A DNA stretch of 64,000 nt, taken from Pseudobutyrivibrio sp. GTDB lineage: Bacteria; Bacillota; Clostridia; Lachnospirales; Lachnospiraceae. The notes below the pieces were generated by a model. It was not told the origin of the DNA. It did no database searches and saw only the letters and a list, made by a program, of their open reading frames with translations. The DNA is taken from contig JAFYYR010000003.1 in assembly GCA_017557435.1 (NCBI GenBank), positions 62,001-126,000 on the forward strand, in the 5' to 3' direction. Shown piece by piece: positions 10,331 through 19,784 of this stretch (positions are counted from its first letter, which is position 1; each line of letters begins with the position of its first letter). The position numbers were made by a program, and so were the translations under genes.

Positions 10331-11812
10331 TTACTTATCATAAATCAATGTAATTGAATTCTTGCCATAATAAACATTAGGCATTATAAATTCTTTGTCA
10401 TAAACAATGCTTGGATCTACAGCAAATCTCTCACCATCTGTTAATCCCATTTCGAAGAAATATCTGGTCCAATTCAGCTGCTTTTCCCTATGAATAACAA
10501 CATCCTCTTCCTCTGAGTTTTCTATCTCAAGCATTACTCCATCCCAGAAATTATAACTTTCTTGGATTAAGGCTCTATTTCTAAGAATATCTATTTGCAC
10601 AATATTTAGATAAGCATAATTCTGTATCAATGATACATATGTAAACATCAGAATAGCAGCTACTACGCCGACTCTTTCCTTACCAGAAAGATTTATCGAA
10701 AATTTAAATGAAAGCCACTGTCCTAAATAGATGCACATTAGTGCCAATCCAATCTCAATACAATAATCTAGAATATATTCCATTCTAATATCTAAATATG
10801 TATTTCTAAAATCTCTTCCATAAATATATGGAAGCATAGCACCAAATGTAATGATTACAAATAATACTGCTGTCTCTATTACAGCTTTGGGCTTTTCCAT
10901 ATCCTTATTAGAAATAATTCCAAGCACTACTAGAATCATTAGGATAACAACAGCCAAAGGATGGTCAACTAGCAAATCCTGTAATCTAACCACTATATCT
11001 ATAACTGTCTGAATCAAAGATCTAACAAAATTAGGCTGTAAATGATAGTATTCTCTGCGGGCAAAATTACCTGGTGAAAACACACATGATACACCTAAAG
11101 CAATATATAAAAGCAACGGTAGGGTATGCTTAATTTTTTGCTTGATGCATTCACTCTTTCTCTCGTTCCAATTTAAATAGTAAATATAGTAAAGATAAGT
11201 GATTCCCAAAAGTACATCACAAGTTTCTATTGTAGCTGGGAAAATACCAGCAACTATCATCAGAATGTAATATCTTTTCTTTTTATCTGGACACTCATTG
11301 TAATAAATCATGGCCCCTATAGTCACAAATGCCAATGCGACTGGTATTGGATATACCATAGCTCCAATGTACCAATTAAAGCATTCGCTATAATAGTATG
11401 TTGAATACAATAATGCCATTATTAAAAAAGTAACGGCATTAATATATTTACTTGTTCTACCTAATACTCTGCCAACAATTGCCTTGAGCCCGTATATTGT
11501 CAAAATAGTAGTGATTATAAAAACCACTATCATGTAGATTCCATACTTATGCCCGAGATGCTCATGGGAATTCAATGGATTAATAAGCATCTGAACTATC
11601 TGGCTAAGCCATCTGCCGCCCCAATCAGCCCACATAGAAAATCCTCTGTGCACAGACTGAGCAAATACATTACCTCCATTTACTCTAATAGCAGCAGCGA
11701 AATCATCACTGGCTGGTACTGAATAATATATGCAAAAAAACATAGGTAACATGACAACAAAATAACCTATGAATTCTAAAATCTTTCCTTTATTCTTCTT
11801 TAAAATATCCAA
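10331..11812 (-). CDS. DUF6056-like polytopic membrane protein (GT-C-like)
   Basis: 493 residues with about eleven membrane segments. The first outer loop reads SVPASDDFAAA (about 30-40) and is followed by GRWLSQ, an acidic pair plus GRW arrangement typical of DUF6056/GtrII-type membrane proteins found in polysaccharide loci. The start is TTG at 11812 with AGAGGAG 7 bases upstream. It is the first gene of the leftmost minus-strand run: the upstream 148 bases contain a good promoter (11864-11892), and the next gene upstream diverges. Probable outer-face glycosyltransferase; donor and acceptor unknown. Confidence 0.55.
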   Translation of the reverse strand: MDILKKNKGKILEFIGYFVVMLPMFFCIYYSVPASDDFAAAIRVNGGNVFAQSVHRGFSMWADWGGRWLSQIVQMLINPLNSHEHLGHKYGIYMIVVFIITTILTIYGLKAIVGRVLGRTSKYINAVTFLIMALLYSTYYYSECFNWYIGAMVYPIPVALAFVTIGAMIYYNECPDKKKRYYILMIVAGIFPATIETCDVLLGITYLYYIYYLNWNERKSECIKQKIKHTLPLLLYIALGVSCVFSPGNFARREYYHLQPNFVRSLIQTVIDIVVRLQDLLVDHPLAVVILMILVVLGIISNKDMEKPKAVIETAVLFVIITFGAMLPYIYGRDFRNTYLDIRMEYILDYCIEIGLALMCIYLGQWLSFKFSINLSGKERVGVVAAILMFTYVSLIQNYAYLNIVQIDILRNRALIQESYNFWDGVMLEIENSEEEDVVIHREKQLNWTRYFFEMGLTDGERFAVDPSIVYDKEFIMPNVYYGKNSITLIYDK

Positions 11813-11863
11813 CTGAATTCTCCTCTTTGCACAGTTAATCTATTTTATCTCATAATCTTAAGA

Positions 11864-11892
11864 ATTATATCACAACACAGCTATATCATCAA
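11864..11892 (-). promoter_or_regulatory. Sigma-70-type promoter for the leftmost minus-strand operon
   Basis: On the minus strand a -35 box TTGATG (11887-11892) lies exactly 17 bases from a perfect -10 box TATAAT (11864-11869), which also carries the TG of an extended -10. It is correctly placed about 50 bases upstream of the TTG start at 11812. It probably drives the run of genes from 11812 to the left edge. Not experimentally shown. Confidence 0.65.
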
Positions 11893-11960
11893 TTTTCTAG
11901 CTATTAAGCATTTGGTTTGGTAAAATTATCTCAACAATAATTTAAAGGATTTGATAATTA

Positions 11961-14219
11961 ATGAATTTAAAAACTCGAATTTCAAAAAAACAAGCATTTT
12001 TTACTTGCATAATAACGGCTATTATAGGAATTCTATCCTTCGGATATTTTATTCTACAGGGGCATGGTTTCTTTACTATATGTGAAGATTTCAATGAGCA
12101 GCAAATCCCATTTACTGTTGGACTTCATCAAGCTCTATTAGATGGTGGAATCTCAGGCTGGTCATGGGATGTAGATTTAGGAACATCCACATTACAGGCC
12201 TTTAGCTTTTATGAATTAGGTAGTCCTTTCTTTTGGATTACTATGCTTTTTTCTGCACAATTATTCCCATATATAGTTGGTTTTATTTATATTCTTAAAT
12301 ATATTTTAGCAGCCCTTTTTGCTCATCTATATTTAAAAAGATTTCTGTCAAATGAGAAGTTCGCTACTATTGGTGGTATTCTCTATGCTTTTTCTGGATT
12401 CTCCAGTATTAATCTAATGTACTATCATTTTCATGATGTAATTGTTTTCTTTCCATTATTGCTCATTGGGTTAGAGCTTCTTGTAGAAAAAAAAGATTAT
12501 CGACTTTTTATTTTTTCTATTTTTATAAATGCAACACTTAATTATTTCTTTTTTATAGGCGAAGCAATCTTTCTTATTATCTATTATCTCTTAAGATTTA
12601 GATTTGATTCTGTATCCGCCTTTTTTAAGACCACTTTTAAAACTATTTTCTGTGGAATCCTAGGCGTCAGTATGGCTGCATTTATTTTCATTCCAAGTGT
12701 ACTGTATATTTCACAGAACCCTAGAAGCGGCATGAGCTTTGGTTTTTCTGATTGCTTTTACACTAATATTAAAGATATTCTATTCAACCTAAAAGGCCTA
12801 CTCTTACCTGCAGAAGCTATGACTCAGATTAGTTCTGTATATGCTTCAAAGTTCTATTCCACCGGTGTCTATATCCCAATGTTTGGAATAGCTCTTGCCA
12901 TTGCGTACATAATAAAAAATAGAGATTGGCTTTCTAGTATCCTTATATTTTGCTTTATCGGTTCATTCTTACCATTATTTGGAAAACTATTCTATCTCTA
13001 TACTGATTCGCAAATGCGTTGGTGGAATATGTTCGCCCTTATGATGGCACTTGCATGCTGCAAAATATTGGAGACTGATAAATCCGAATATACGAAAGCT
13101 TCGAATGTAGGATTATTCATTAACCTGATTTTAATTATTCTTTTCACTGCCCTGGTTTATGTGTTAAGAAATGAAGACGGATCCAATCTCATATATTCAA
13201 AAAAACATTTTATTGTATATCTAGGAATTGCTTTATTAGGTCTATGTGCTACTTATATTTACTTTAAGGGCACTAGGCTAGCATATAAATATTTGATTTT
13301 ATCAATCTCTGCTTTTGCCTTTATAACAACTCTTATTACATTGTACGTATACAGAAGTACCGGCAAGCCTGTAGATGCATATAAGCAACAGTATGATGTA
13401 GCCCGTCAGATTACTCTTCCAGATTCTGCGTATCGCTTAAATAATGCTAGCAATATGTTTAGTATGGTTAGTCATAATTCAGGCTTTTCTACCTTTACGT
13501 CAACCAATGCTAACAGTATAGATGAATTTGAAGGCTTATTTGATTATTACGACACTGTAAATGGTTTAAATAAAAATACGTATGAGGGCCTTGCTGCTCT
13601 TTTGGGTGGAAAATACTATATTGCGGAAGAACCGAACGGTGATAATATCGTCACTACATTTGATTCCGCTGATAAGACTTATTATTTAATGGAAACAGAT
13701 GCTCTACCTATAGGATTCACTGTTAATAATTACATTACTAAATCCGAACTAGCTTCTATCCCAGTTGAACAAAGAGCTATCGCTCTAATGGAAGCAGCTG
13801 TTGTTGATGATAATTGCCCATCTTCACTTTTGAGCGGACTAAATCATATTTCTATAAATGAATTGGAATTAGATGGCAGTTTCTCAGATTTAATAAATGC
13901 ACACGAGCTTGATTCAATTAGTAATTTCATAAAAGATGGAAATGGTTTTAGCTGCAATACCAATTTCAAAGAGGATACATTTATATACTTTAGCGTACCT
14001 TATGATGAAGGTTTCACAGCTACAATAAATGACCAAAGCGCTCCTATAATTAACTCCGGAGGCATGACGCTTATAAAGGTTCCATCAGGTGAAAATAGTA
14101 TTGTTTTCACTTACGTCACCCCAGGATTTAACGCAAGCCTATACTTAAGTATCTTTTCTTGGATAGTATTTATAGCTCTTATTATCACTCAAATCAGGAG
14201 AAACTCCTTAAAGAAATAA
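11961..14219 (+). CDS. yfhO: YfhO family GT-C membrane glycosyltransferase
   Basis: 752 residues, polytopic (about 12 segments) with a soluble domain at about 460-715 before a last membrane segment. The first outer loop reads ICEDFNEQQIPF (about 38-49) and SWDVDLGTS (about 68-76), typical of YfhO proteins. In Bacillus and Listeria, YfhO works with a CsbB/GtcA-type GT2 and flippase to glycosylate lipoteichoic acid from a polyprenyl-phosphate sugar. It is one of only two plus-strand genes in the window. It diverges from the 11812 gene and ends at a shared hairpin terminator with the convergent gene 14267-15955. The ATG has AAAGGA about 11 bases upstream. Confidence 0.72.
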   Translation: MNLKTRISKKQAFFTCIITAIIGILSFGYFILQGHGFFTICEDFNEQQIPFTVGLHQALLDGGISGWSWDVDLGTSTLQAFSFYELGSPFFWITMLFSAQLFPYIVGFIYILKYILAALFAHLYLKRFLSNEKFATIGGILYAFSGFSSINLMYYHFHDVIVFFPLLLIGLELLVEKKDYRLFIFSIFINATLNYFFFIGEAIFLIIYYLLRFRFDSVSAFFKTTFKTIFCGILGVSMAAFIFIPSVLYISQNPRSGMSFGFSDCFYTNIKDILFNLKGLLLPAEAMTQISSVYASKFYSTGVYIPMFGIALAIAYIIKNRDWLSSILIFCFIGSFLPLFGKLFYLYTDSQMRWWNMFALMMALACCKILETDKSEYTKASNVGLFINLILIILFTALVYVLRNEDGSNLIYSKKHFIVYLGIALLGLCATYIYFKGTRLAYKYLILSISAFAFITTLITLYVYRSTGKPVDAYKQQYDVARQITLPDSAYRLNNASNMFSMVSHNSGFSTFTSTNANSIDEFEGLFDYYDTVNGLNKNTYEGLAALLGGKYYIAEEPNGDNIVTTFDSADKTYYLMETDALPIGFTVNNYITKSELASIPVEQRAIALMEAAVVDDNCPSSLLSGLNHISINELELDGSFSDLINAHELDSISNFIKDGNGFSCNTNFKEDTFIYFSVPYDEGFTATINDQSAPIINSGGMTLIKVPSGENSIVFTYVTPGFNASLYLSIFSWIVFIALIITQIRRNSLKK

Positions 14220-14222
14220 CAA

Positions 14223-14266
14223 AAAATCGCCTCAGAATTGACTTACCATCATTCCGAGGCGATTTT
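14223..14266. terminator. Bidirectional hairpin terminator between convergent genes
   Basis: An inverted repeat with arms AAAATCGCCTC and GAGGCGATTTT (11 bp, extended by GAAT/ATTC pairing after one mismatch) encloses a short loop. A-runs on the left arm and T-runs on the right allow it to end transcription from both strands. It lies directly between the stop codons of the yfhO-like gene and the gene at 14267. Confidence 0.85.
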
Positions 14267-15955
14267 CTATTTGCTTACATATCTATAAATAATCACATTG
14301 CCATCATCTATAGCATCCACTATTTCTACATCTACATTGTCATATAAATCTGTCATGTATCTGTATATATCTTCATCTACATATTTTCCAGCTATATAAA
14401 TATTGCTATCTATAAAATCCTTAGAATAAATGCTATTCCTTCCATTAGCTTCAAGCTGCTTTTTGTACATTGGCGAACCATATGTCCAACCACCCCAAAA
14501 CAGCACATTCACCGGTCCATTACCCTTATAATTTATAAAAGGCGAGGCTGGAAGTGAAAGCTCGTAATCATAAATATATATATTGTCCCTATGCTCAATT
14601 GCATAGGACTCTACGGCATTTATTTTTGAAATCTCTATGTTTCTATCTGTATCATGTGTAGCAGCTTTAGCCTGCTGCAGAGTATTATACTGAGGATATG
14701 AACTGTAGGTTACTATAAATGCTACAAATCCAATAAGTAATGCCGATATTCCAAGTATTCTGCTCCCATCTTCCTCTATCTTATTCTTTAGAAGGAGTAT
14801 TGCAGGAATGCAGTACACTAAGACAAGACTTTGATACACTCTAAGTGGAAACCTAAGCTTATAAACACAAAAATATGCAGAAGCCACCAAACATACCCCT
14901 ATCAATGCATTAGCCGATAATAAGGTCACGTTAAATTTCTTTCTAATAATTGCGTAGACATCCGTTAAAAGCAAAATAACAAACATCAATAGGAACTGAA
15001 ATCCCACATATGGGGAAGTCATTAGAGCACCTTTTGCTCTATCTAATCTCTCAGCAAGAGTGTATTGCTGTTGTGTGTAGGCCCCGTTGATTACCTTAAT
15101 ATTTTCATGATTCACTCGCTCATCCATGAAAAACCATTTATTAGCAACATCATACAAATCCTGATCCCAACCTACAGATGCGTATACACCATCCGAATCT
15201 TCATCTATGGTCAAATGGGGATAATCAATCCACTTTTGCATATCTGCATAATACTCATTAAATTCCGATACTCCTGTTACCTTCTCGTGAATCATATTAG
15301 TTCCACAAGTAACAACAAATACTATAACAAGTATTATAGATGTTTTAATCACACTCTTTTTATTCTCGCTGAAAAAATCAAAGAATAATAATACTAGAAT
15401 TCCACTAAATGCAACCAATCCCATCTGTTTTCTAACACTATAGGACAACACAAGCATTACACATGATAAAACAAGCAGAACTTTTTGCTCTTTAATACTA
15501 TCTACTCTAGAGCTTGCAGCAAGCAAGCAAACTGAAGCAGAACCGATTATAGCTGCAGTCACTGTATATTGTATTGCTGCAGTGAAATATAAAAATGAAA
15601 AACCAAAGATTAAAACAAATCCTATTAATCCAATTATTAACCAATTAACTTTCCTAGAAGATATAAAACAATAGCAAATAGAAATTAACGACAATATAAT
15701 CATCGCCAGTGAAATCACTGTATACCATGCTATGTTTGCTGATATCTTATAAAAAAGTCCTATTATTCCTGACCATATAAATCCACCAAATATAGAACTT
15801 AATTCATTTGCACCTGTAGTGTATCCTGCTGTCAAATATAATAAGAATTTATCATCGTTATTTTGGAAAATAATAGGGCAGATTTCCCATAAACCTGCCA
15901 CTAGAATAGCAACTGCTATTATTGAAAAAAATATATTTTTTAATTGCTTTGTCAT
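14267..15955 (-). CDS. Polytopic membrane protein, probable GT-C transferase
   Basis: 562 residues. After one N-terminal membrane segment the first outer loop reads FQNNDDKFLLY (about 30-40), with the acidic pair expected of a GT-C active site. About ten further membrane segments follow, with an outer loop at about 235-290 and a soluble C-terminal domain from about 430. No exact family was recognised. ATG start at 15955 with a weak GGTGAT site. It follows the gene at 15970 by 14 bases and ends in the shared terminator, so these two genes probably form a short operon from a promoter upstream of 17673. Substrate unknown. Confidence 0.5.
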   Translation of the reverse strand: MTKQLKNIFFSIIAVAILVAGLWEICPIIFQNNDDKFLLYLTAGYTTGANELSSIFGGFIWSGIIGLFYKISANIAWYTVISLAMIILSLISICYCFISSRKVNWLIIGLIGFVLIFGFSFLYFTAAIQYTVTAAIIGSASVCLLAASSRVDSIKEQKVLLVLSCVMLVLSYSVRKQMGLVAFSGILVLLFFDFFSENKKSVIKTSIILVIVFVVTCGTNMIHEKVTGVSEFNEYYADMQKWIDYPHLTIDEDSDGVYASVGWDQDLYDVANKWFFMDERVNHENIKVINGAYTQQQYTLAERLDRAKGALMTSPYVGFQFLLMFVILLLTDVYAIIRKKFNVTLLSANALIGVCLVASAYFCVYKLRFPLRVYQSLVLVYCIPAILLLKNKIEEDGSRILGISALLIGFVAFIVTYSSYPQYNTLQQAKAATHDTDRNIEISKINAVESYAIEHRDNIYIYDYELSLPASPFINYKGNGPVNVLFWGGWTYGSPMYKKQLEANGRNSIYSKDFIDSNIYIAGKYVDEDIYRYMTDLYDNVDVEIVDAIDDGNVIIYRYVSK

Positions 15956-15969
15956 ATCATCACCATTGA

Positions 15970-17673
15970 CTATTTACTATATAAAACCAAACTTCCATCC
16001 TTGGCAACTACATTTCTATATGTCTCTATAATATATTTGCCCGCTTCACCATCTACAAATGATTCATACTTATCATTACTCTCATCTATAATGACATAAT
16101 CTGCTTGATTGTCAGGAAATTCTTTCCAATAATCCAATATCATAGTGTTCTTTTGGGTACGAGCATATACTGAATATGTCCCCTGCAATGCATCACTATT
16201 AATATATCCTGTGCTGTTACTTCCGAAAGCTACCAGCAACTTATCCTCACTAGATAGATACTCAGTAACTAATCTATAGCTGGACATATTCTTATCATAG
16301 TCCTCTGTGTTCAGGATAATTCCTTTCAACTCACCATTTGTAACCATATAGCGGGTCTCTAATACATCAGAGTAGCCACCATTCCACTCGGCTACCCAGA
16401 ATCCCATAAAGAAGAAATCAACTATTATTATGGCGCAAGTGAGTCCAATATAATCATTATCCTCATTGCTTGCTATAAGGATAAATGCAATGACTGCATA
16501 TATAGCCATATGTCCTGGCACCGTAATGTCCTGATTGGTTGATAGTGCCCAAATAAACTGAGCTGCGATTGATATGCTAAACATCAACCAGAGAATTCCC
16601 TGCTCATCAGAAATCTGACTATTATAAGACCCGATTACAGTATATTCGCTTTTTTCTTCCTGCTTTATAAAATATGGCAACCAGAAGAATAAAAGCAATA
16701 ATGCGTAAATAAATCTAGAATTTGATATGCTTTCAATTCTAACGGCGCAAACTATCACAAAAAAGATAATCCAATAAGCACTAAAAACTACCTTCTCAGC
16801 TATATATGATACATATCTAAATCTCTTAAAAATAACTAAGAATATAATAGGCAAATATGCTATCACCGCAAAGCCTATATAGCTAACTAATAGCATTCCT
16901 AATCTATGTAAGAGACCATAATCATAATCCTGATCTCCAAAATTTTTTAACTGATGTATCGCATTTACGATACCAGAACCAAACTGTAAAAATACCAAAA
17001 ATGCTCCGCCAATAACTAGGCAGGTAACAACATAAGCAATAATCGCTTTAGGACTCACTTCATTTCGATAAATCCCCAAAAGAGCAAAAGCAAATATAAA
17101 TACTGCCAAAAGTATCATAGTAGGATAGGCAAGTATTGCTACACATGTAGCTATTGCTGCATATACGAAATATCTCACCTTTTTTTCCTGATAGTATCTA
17201 ATCAAGAAACATACAAGTAGCATAATCGCCATGTCACAATATGACTTGTAAGAGAAATTTTTCCATCCCATTACAAACATATAATAAAAAAGGCTAGCTA
17301 CATAGGCGCCTCTGTCATAAGCAGTCCTTTTGATAGTAAGATAAAGATATACAGCCACCAAAAGTCTACATATCGTATATGCGATTCGCATATACAACAC
17401 TAAACCTATATTTATACCTGCACTAGCAAACAATGGAGAAAGCACCTGATAATAGAGTGCCATAAGCGGATAAGCAAGAATCCCACCAGTTTGCAGTGCC
17501 TCCCAACTATCTACAAAGAGTCTCTGACCCTGATAGAATCCCTTATATATAGTAAGAAGTCCGTTCTCATCTACATAGAATCCCACATTCAATACATTAA
17601 AAGACCATACCAATGCGAAAATGCCGATTATAAATTTGAAAATATTATTTTTATTATCAATAGCTTCTAGCAT
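15970..17673 (-). CDS. Polytopic GT-C-like membrane transferase (GT39/PMT-like layout)
   Basis: 567 residues from the chosen ATG at 17673, which has CAGGAG 7-8 bases upstream; an in-frame ATG at 17706 has no ribosome site. The first outer loop reads FYVDENGLL, with the DE pair typical of PMT/ArnT-type GT-C enzymes, followed by about twelve membrane segments and a soluble C-terminal domain of about 140 residues. It is the first gene of a two-gene minus-strand unit and diverges from the phosphoglycerol transferase gene. Probable role: outer-face sugar transfer from a lipid-phosphate donor. The specific sugar cannot be deduced. Confidence 0.55.
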   Translation of the reverse strand: MLEAIDNKNNIFKFIIGIFALVWSFNVLNVGFYVDENGLLTIYKGFYQGQRLFVDSWEALQTGGILAYPLMALYYQVLSPLFASAGINIGLVLYMRIAYTICRLLVAVYLYLTIKRTAYDRGAYVASLFYYMFVMGWKNFSYKSYCDMAIMLLVCFLIRYYQEKKVRYFVYAAIATCVAILAYPTMILLAVFIFAFALLGIYRNEVSPKAIIAYVVTCLVIGGAFLVFLQFGSGIVNAIHQLKNFGDQDYDYGLLHRLGMLLVSYIGFAVIAYLPIIFLVIFKRFRYVSYIAEKVVFSAYWIIFFVIVCAVRIESISNSRFIYALLLLFFWLPYFIKQEEKSEYTVIGSYNSQISDEQGILWLMFSISIAAQFIWALSTNQDITVPGHMAIYAVIAFILIASNEDNDYIGLTCAIIIVDFFFMGFWVAEWNGGYSDVLETRYMVTNGELKGIILNTEDYDKNMSSYRLVTEYLSSEDKLLVAFGSNSTGYINSDALQGTYSVYARTQKNTMILDYWKEFPDNQADYVIIDESNDKYESFVDGEAGKYIIETYRNVVAKDGSLVLYSK

Positions 17674-17792
17674 AAATACTCTCCTGTGTAAAAATATACA
17701 TTCCATAATATTTTATACTATTATATTCCCTTTAGCTAGTAATTATGCCTTTATATAGGTATTTCACCGCTTAAATATAGTGCAAAATTAAA

Positions 17793-17821
17793 TTGATATT
17801 ATAAAAAAAAATAATTATACT
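17793..17821 (+). promoter_or_regulatory. Sigma-70-type promoter for the phosphoglycerol transferase gene
   Basis: TTGATA (17793-17798) and TATACT (17816-17821) are separated by exactly 17 bases of A/T-rich spacer. The -10 box lies 48 bases upstream of the ATG at 17870, leaving room for a short leader with the GAGGAG ribosome site. The match to the consensus is good in both boxes. Confidence 0.65.
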
Positions 17822-17869
17822 GATTCTGATAATCGACTTTTTTCGCTTTAAATTGAGGAGTTATGGACA

Positions 17870-19726
17870 ATGAAGAAAGGATTAATTTTTAAAACAATAC
17901 TGAATGTATTGTTTTATATCTTCCTAGTTTTTCTACTAGTTTTATTTGGTACGGTATCTTATTTAGCAAACACTTGGAAAGAACTTACATATCAAGAAAT
18001 TTTATTCCACTTAAAGACATCAATTGAAGGAACTAACCCGGATATGGTTATTTCAGGATTAGTACACTATGGCCTTCCTATGCTTTTGTTATTTATTGCA
18101 CTAGTGCTCATCCTTCATTTTGTTAAGAAAAAGAAACCTTCTCTAAAAACGATTGTTGCACTTGCTATGCTCTTAGTATTATTAGTGGCAAATGTTTTTA
18201 ATCTTATTAGATTTAATAATAGAACTCATGTTATTACAGATTTTATTAATTCAAAAAAAGGATTAAATGGTCCAGATTTTGTTGGAAATAATTATGTAGA
18301 CCCAGCAACTGTGTCATATACCTTCCCCGAAAAAAAGAGAAATCTTATTTATATTTATTTAGAATCCATGGAAATGACTTACGCTGACAAAGAAAATGGC
18401 GGTGGATTTGATGAGAATTGTATTCCAAATCTCACAAAACTAAGTGAGAGTAATGAAAATTTTTCCGGTGATAACAACATACTTAATGGTGGAATAATTC
18501 TACCTGGCATGCAGTGGACTACAGCAGCCTTATTTGCTCAATCTAGCGGCCTGCCTATGCAGATGGGTGTTGACGAATCCAAATCTGATAAAAGTGATGG
18601 TTTTTTCCCAAAGATGACAGCTATAGGTGATATTCTTGAAAATGAAGGTTATCAAAATGTTGTTCAAATGGGGTCCTCCGCTAACTTCGGAGCATTAGCA
18701 TCATTTTTTAAAGACCACGGTGACTACGCTATTCACGATTTAAATTGGGCATACGAAAGTGGATTAATCCCTTCAGACTATTATGTAAACTGGGGATACG
18801 AGGACGAGAAACTATTTGCTTTCGCAAAAACAGATCTATTAGAGCTTGCTAAATCTGACAAGCCATTTAATTATACAATGTTTACAATAGATACCCATTT
18901 CGAGGACGGTTATGTATGTAGACTATGTGGGCATGAATTTGGAGACAATCAATATGCTAATGTAATGGCTTGTTCCGACAGACAGGTTTCTGCTTTTATT
19001 AAATGGATACAAAAGCAGGATTTCTACGACAATACTACTATAGTCATTACTGGTGATCACACTACTATGGATTCTGATTTTTGCAACAATGTTGATGATG
19101 ATTTCCAGCGTAAGACTTATACATGTATCATTAATTCAGCGATGTCCCCTGAGAATGACAAGTATAGAGAATATGCTACCATGGATTTATTCCCTACGAC
19201 TCTTGCAGCTCTTGGAGTAGAAATGTCTTCTAATCGTCTAGGATGTGGTACTAATCTATATAACTCCGATAGCACCTTAATTGAGCAGTATGGAAAAGAG
19301 AAATGTAATGAGGAATTCAGTAAGCCGTCTAAATTAGTTATGTCACTAGCCAATGATTCTTTTACAGATGCGGATTTGGAGAAAGCTCAAGAAGTATCCT
19401 ACATGGAAGTTGCTAATGAAGATGGAACTATTCGTTTTAGATTACAAGACGCTGATACTCTTAATATGGCAGACGTCAAGAGCCTTAAATTATCAGTAAC
19501 TGATTCTGCTGACAATGATAAAAAATATGATTTTGATATGGATATAGAGGCTAACCGTGTTGGCTGGTGTGGCGTCGTTCACTCGGATATTCCATATGAT
19601 CATCTTGAACAATTATCCTGCCAGGTTTATATCTCAGTTGTTGATTATGAAAATTATTTATTTAATGATTATGAGCCTGATGTATTTACATTATGGGATA
19701 TACAGATGGATAATTCCATTGAATAG
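17870..19726 (+). CDS. LtaS/MdoB-type phosphoglycerol transferase (alkaline phosphatase superfamily)
   Basis: 618 residues: three N-terminal membrane segments (about 8-33, 68-85, 93-113), then an extracytoplasmic sulfatase-like domain (about 155-480) and an extra C-terminal beta-rich domain (about 500-618). Family landmarks are present: Glu165 in YIYLES, the nucleophile Thr in GMQWTTAA (217-218), His343 in DTHF, and Asp396-His397 in GDHT. Such enzymes move glycerol-phosphate from phosphatidylglycerol onto a teichoic-type chain (LtaS) or a glucan (MdoB). In this locus it could build a polyglycerol-phosphate chain or decorate the polysaccharide. ATG with GAGGAG 9 bases upstream. It is plus-strand, with its own promoter and a strong terminator. 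Confidence 0.83.
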   Translation: MKKGLIFKTILNVLFYIFLVFLLVLFGTVSYLANTWKELTYQEILFHLKTSIEGTNPDMVISGLVHYGLPMLLLFIALVLILHFVKKKKPSLKTIVALAMLLVLLVANVFNLIRFNNRTHVITDFINSKKGLNGPDFVGNNYVDPATVSYTFPEKKRNLIYIYLESMEMTYADKENGGGFDENCIPNLTKLSESNENFSGDNNILNGGIILPGMQWTTAALFAQSSGLPMQMGVDESKSDKSDGFFPKMTAIGDILENEGYQNVVQMGSSANFGALASFFKDHGDYAIHDLNWAYESGLIPSDYYVNWGYEDEKLFAFAKTDLLELAKSDKPFNYTMFTIDTHFEDGYVCRLCGHEFGDNQYANVMACSDRQVSAFIKWIQKQDFYDNTTIVITGDHTTMDSDFCNNVDDDFQRKTYTCIINSAMSPENDKYREYATMDLFPTTLAALGVEMSSNRLGCGTNLYNSDSTLIEQYGKEKCNEEFSKPSKLVMSLANDSFTDADLEKAQEVSYMEVANEDGTIRFRLQDADTLNMADVKSLKLSVTDSADNDKKYDFDMDIEANRVGWCGVVHSDIPYDHLEQLSCQVYISVVDYENYLFNDYEPDVFTLWDIQMDNSIE

Positions 19727-19733
19727 AGCATAA

Positions 19734-19769
19734 AAAATGGCTTTACTTCATATGAAGTAAAGCCATTTT
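19734..19769. terminator. Perfect 36-base palindromic bidirectional terminator
   Basis: Eighteen bases (beginning AAAATGGCTTT) are followed immediately by their exact reverse complement, ending in TTTT, centred on CATATG. The A-run and T-run tails make it usable from both sides. It separates the convergent phosphoglycerol transferase (stop at 19726) and small secreted protein (stop at 19785). Confidence 0.9.
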
Positions 19770-19784
19770 AATGTTCTTTTTTAA

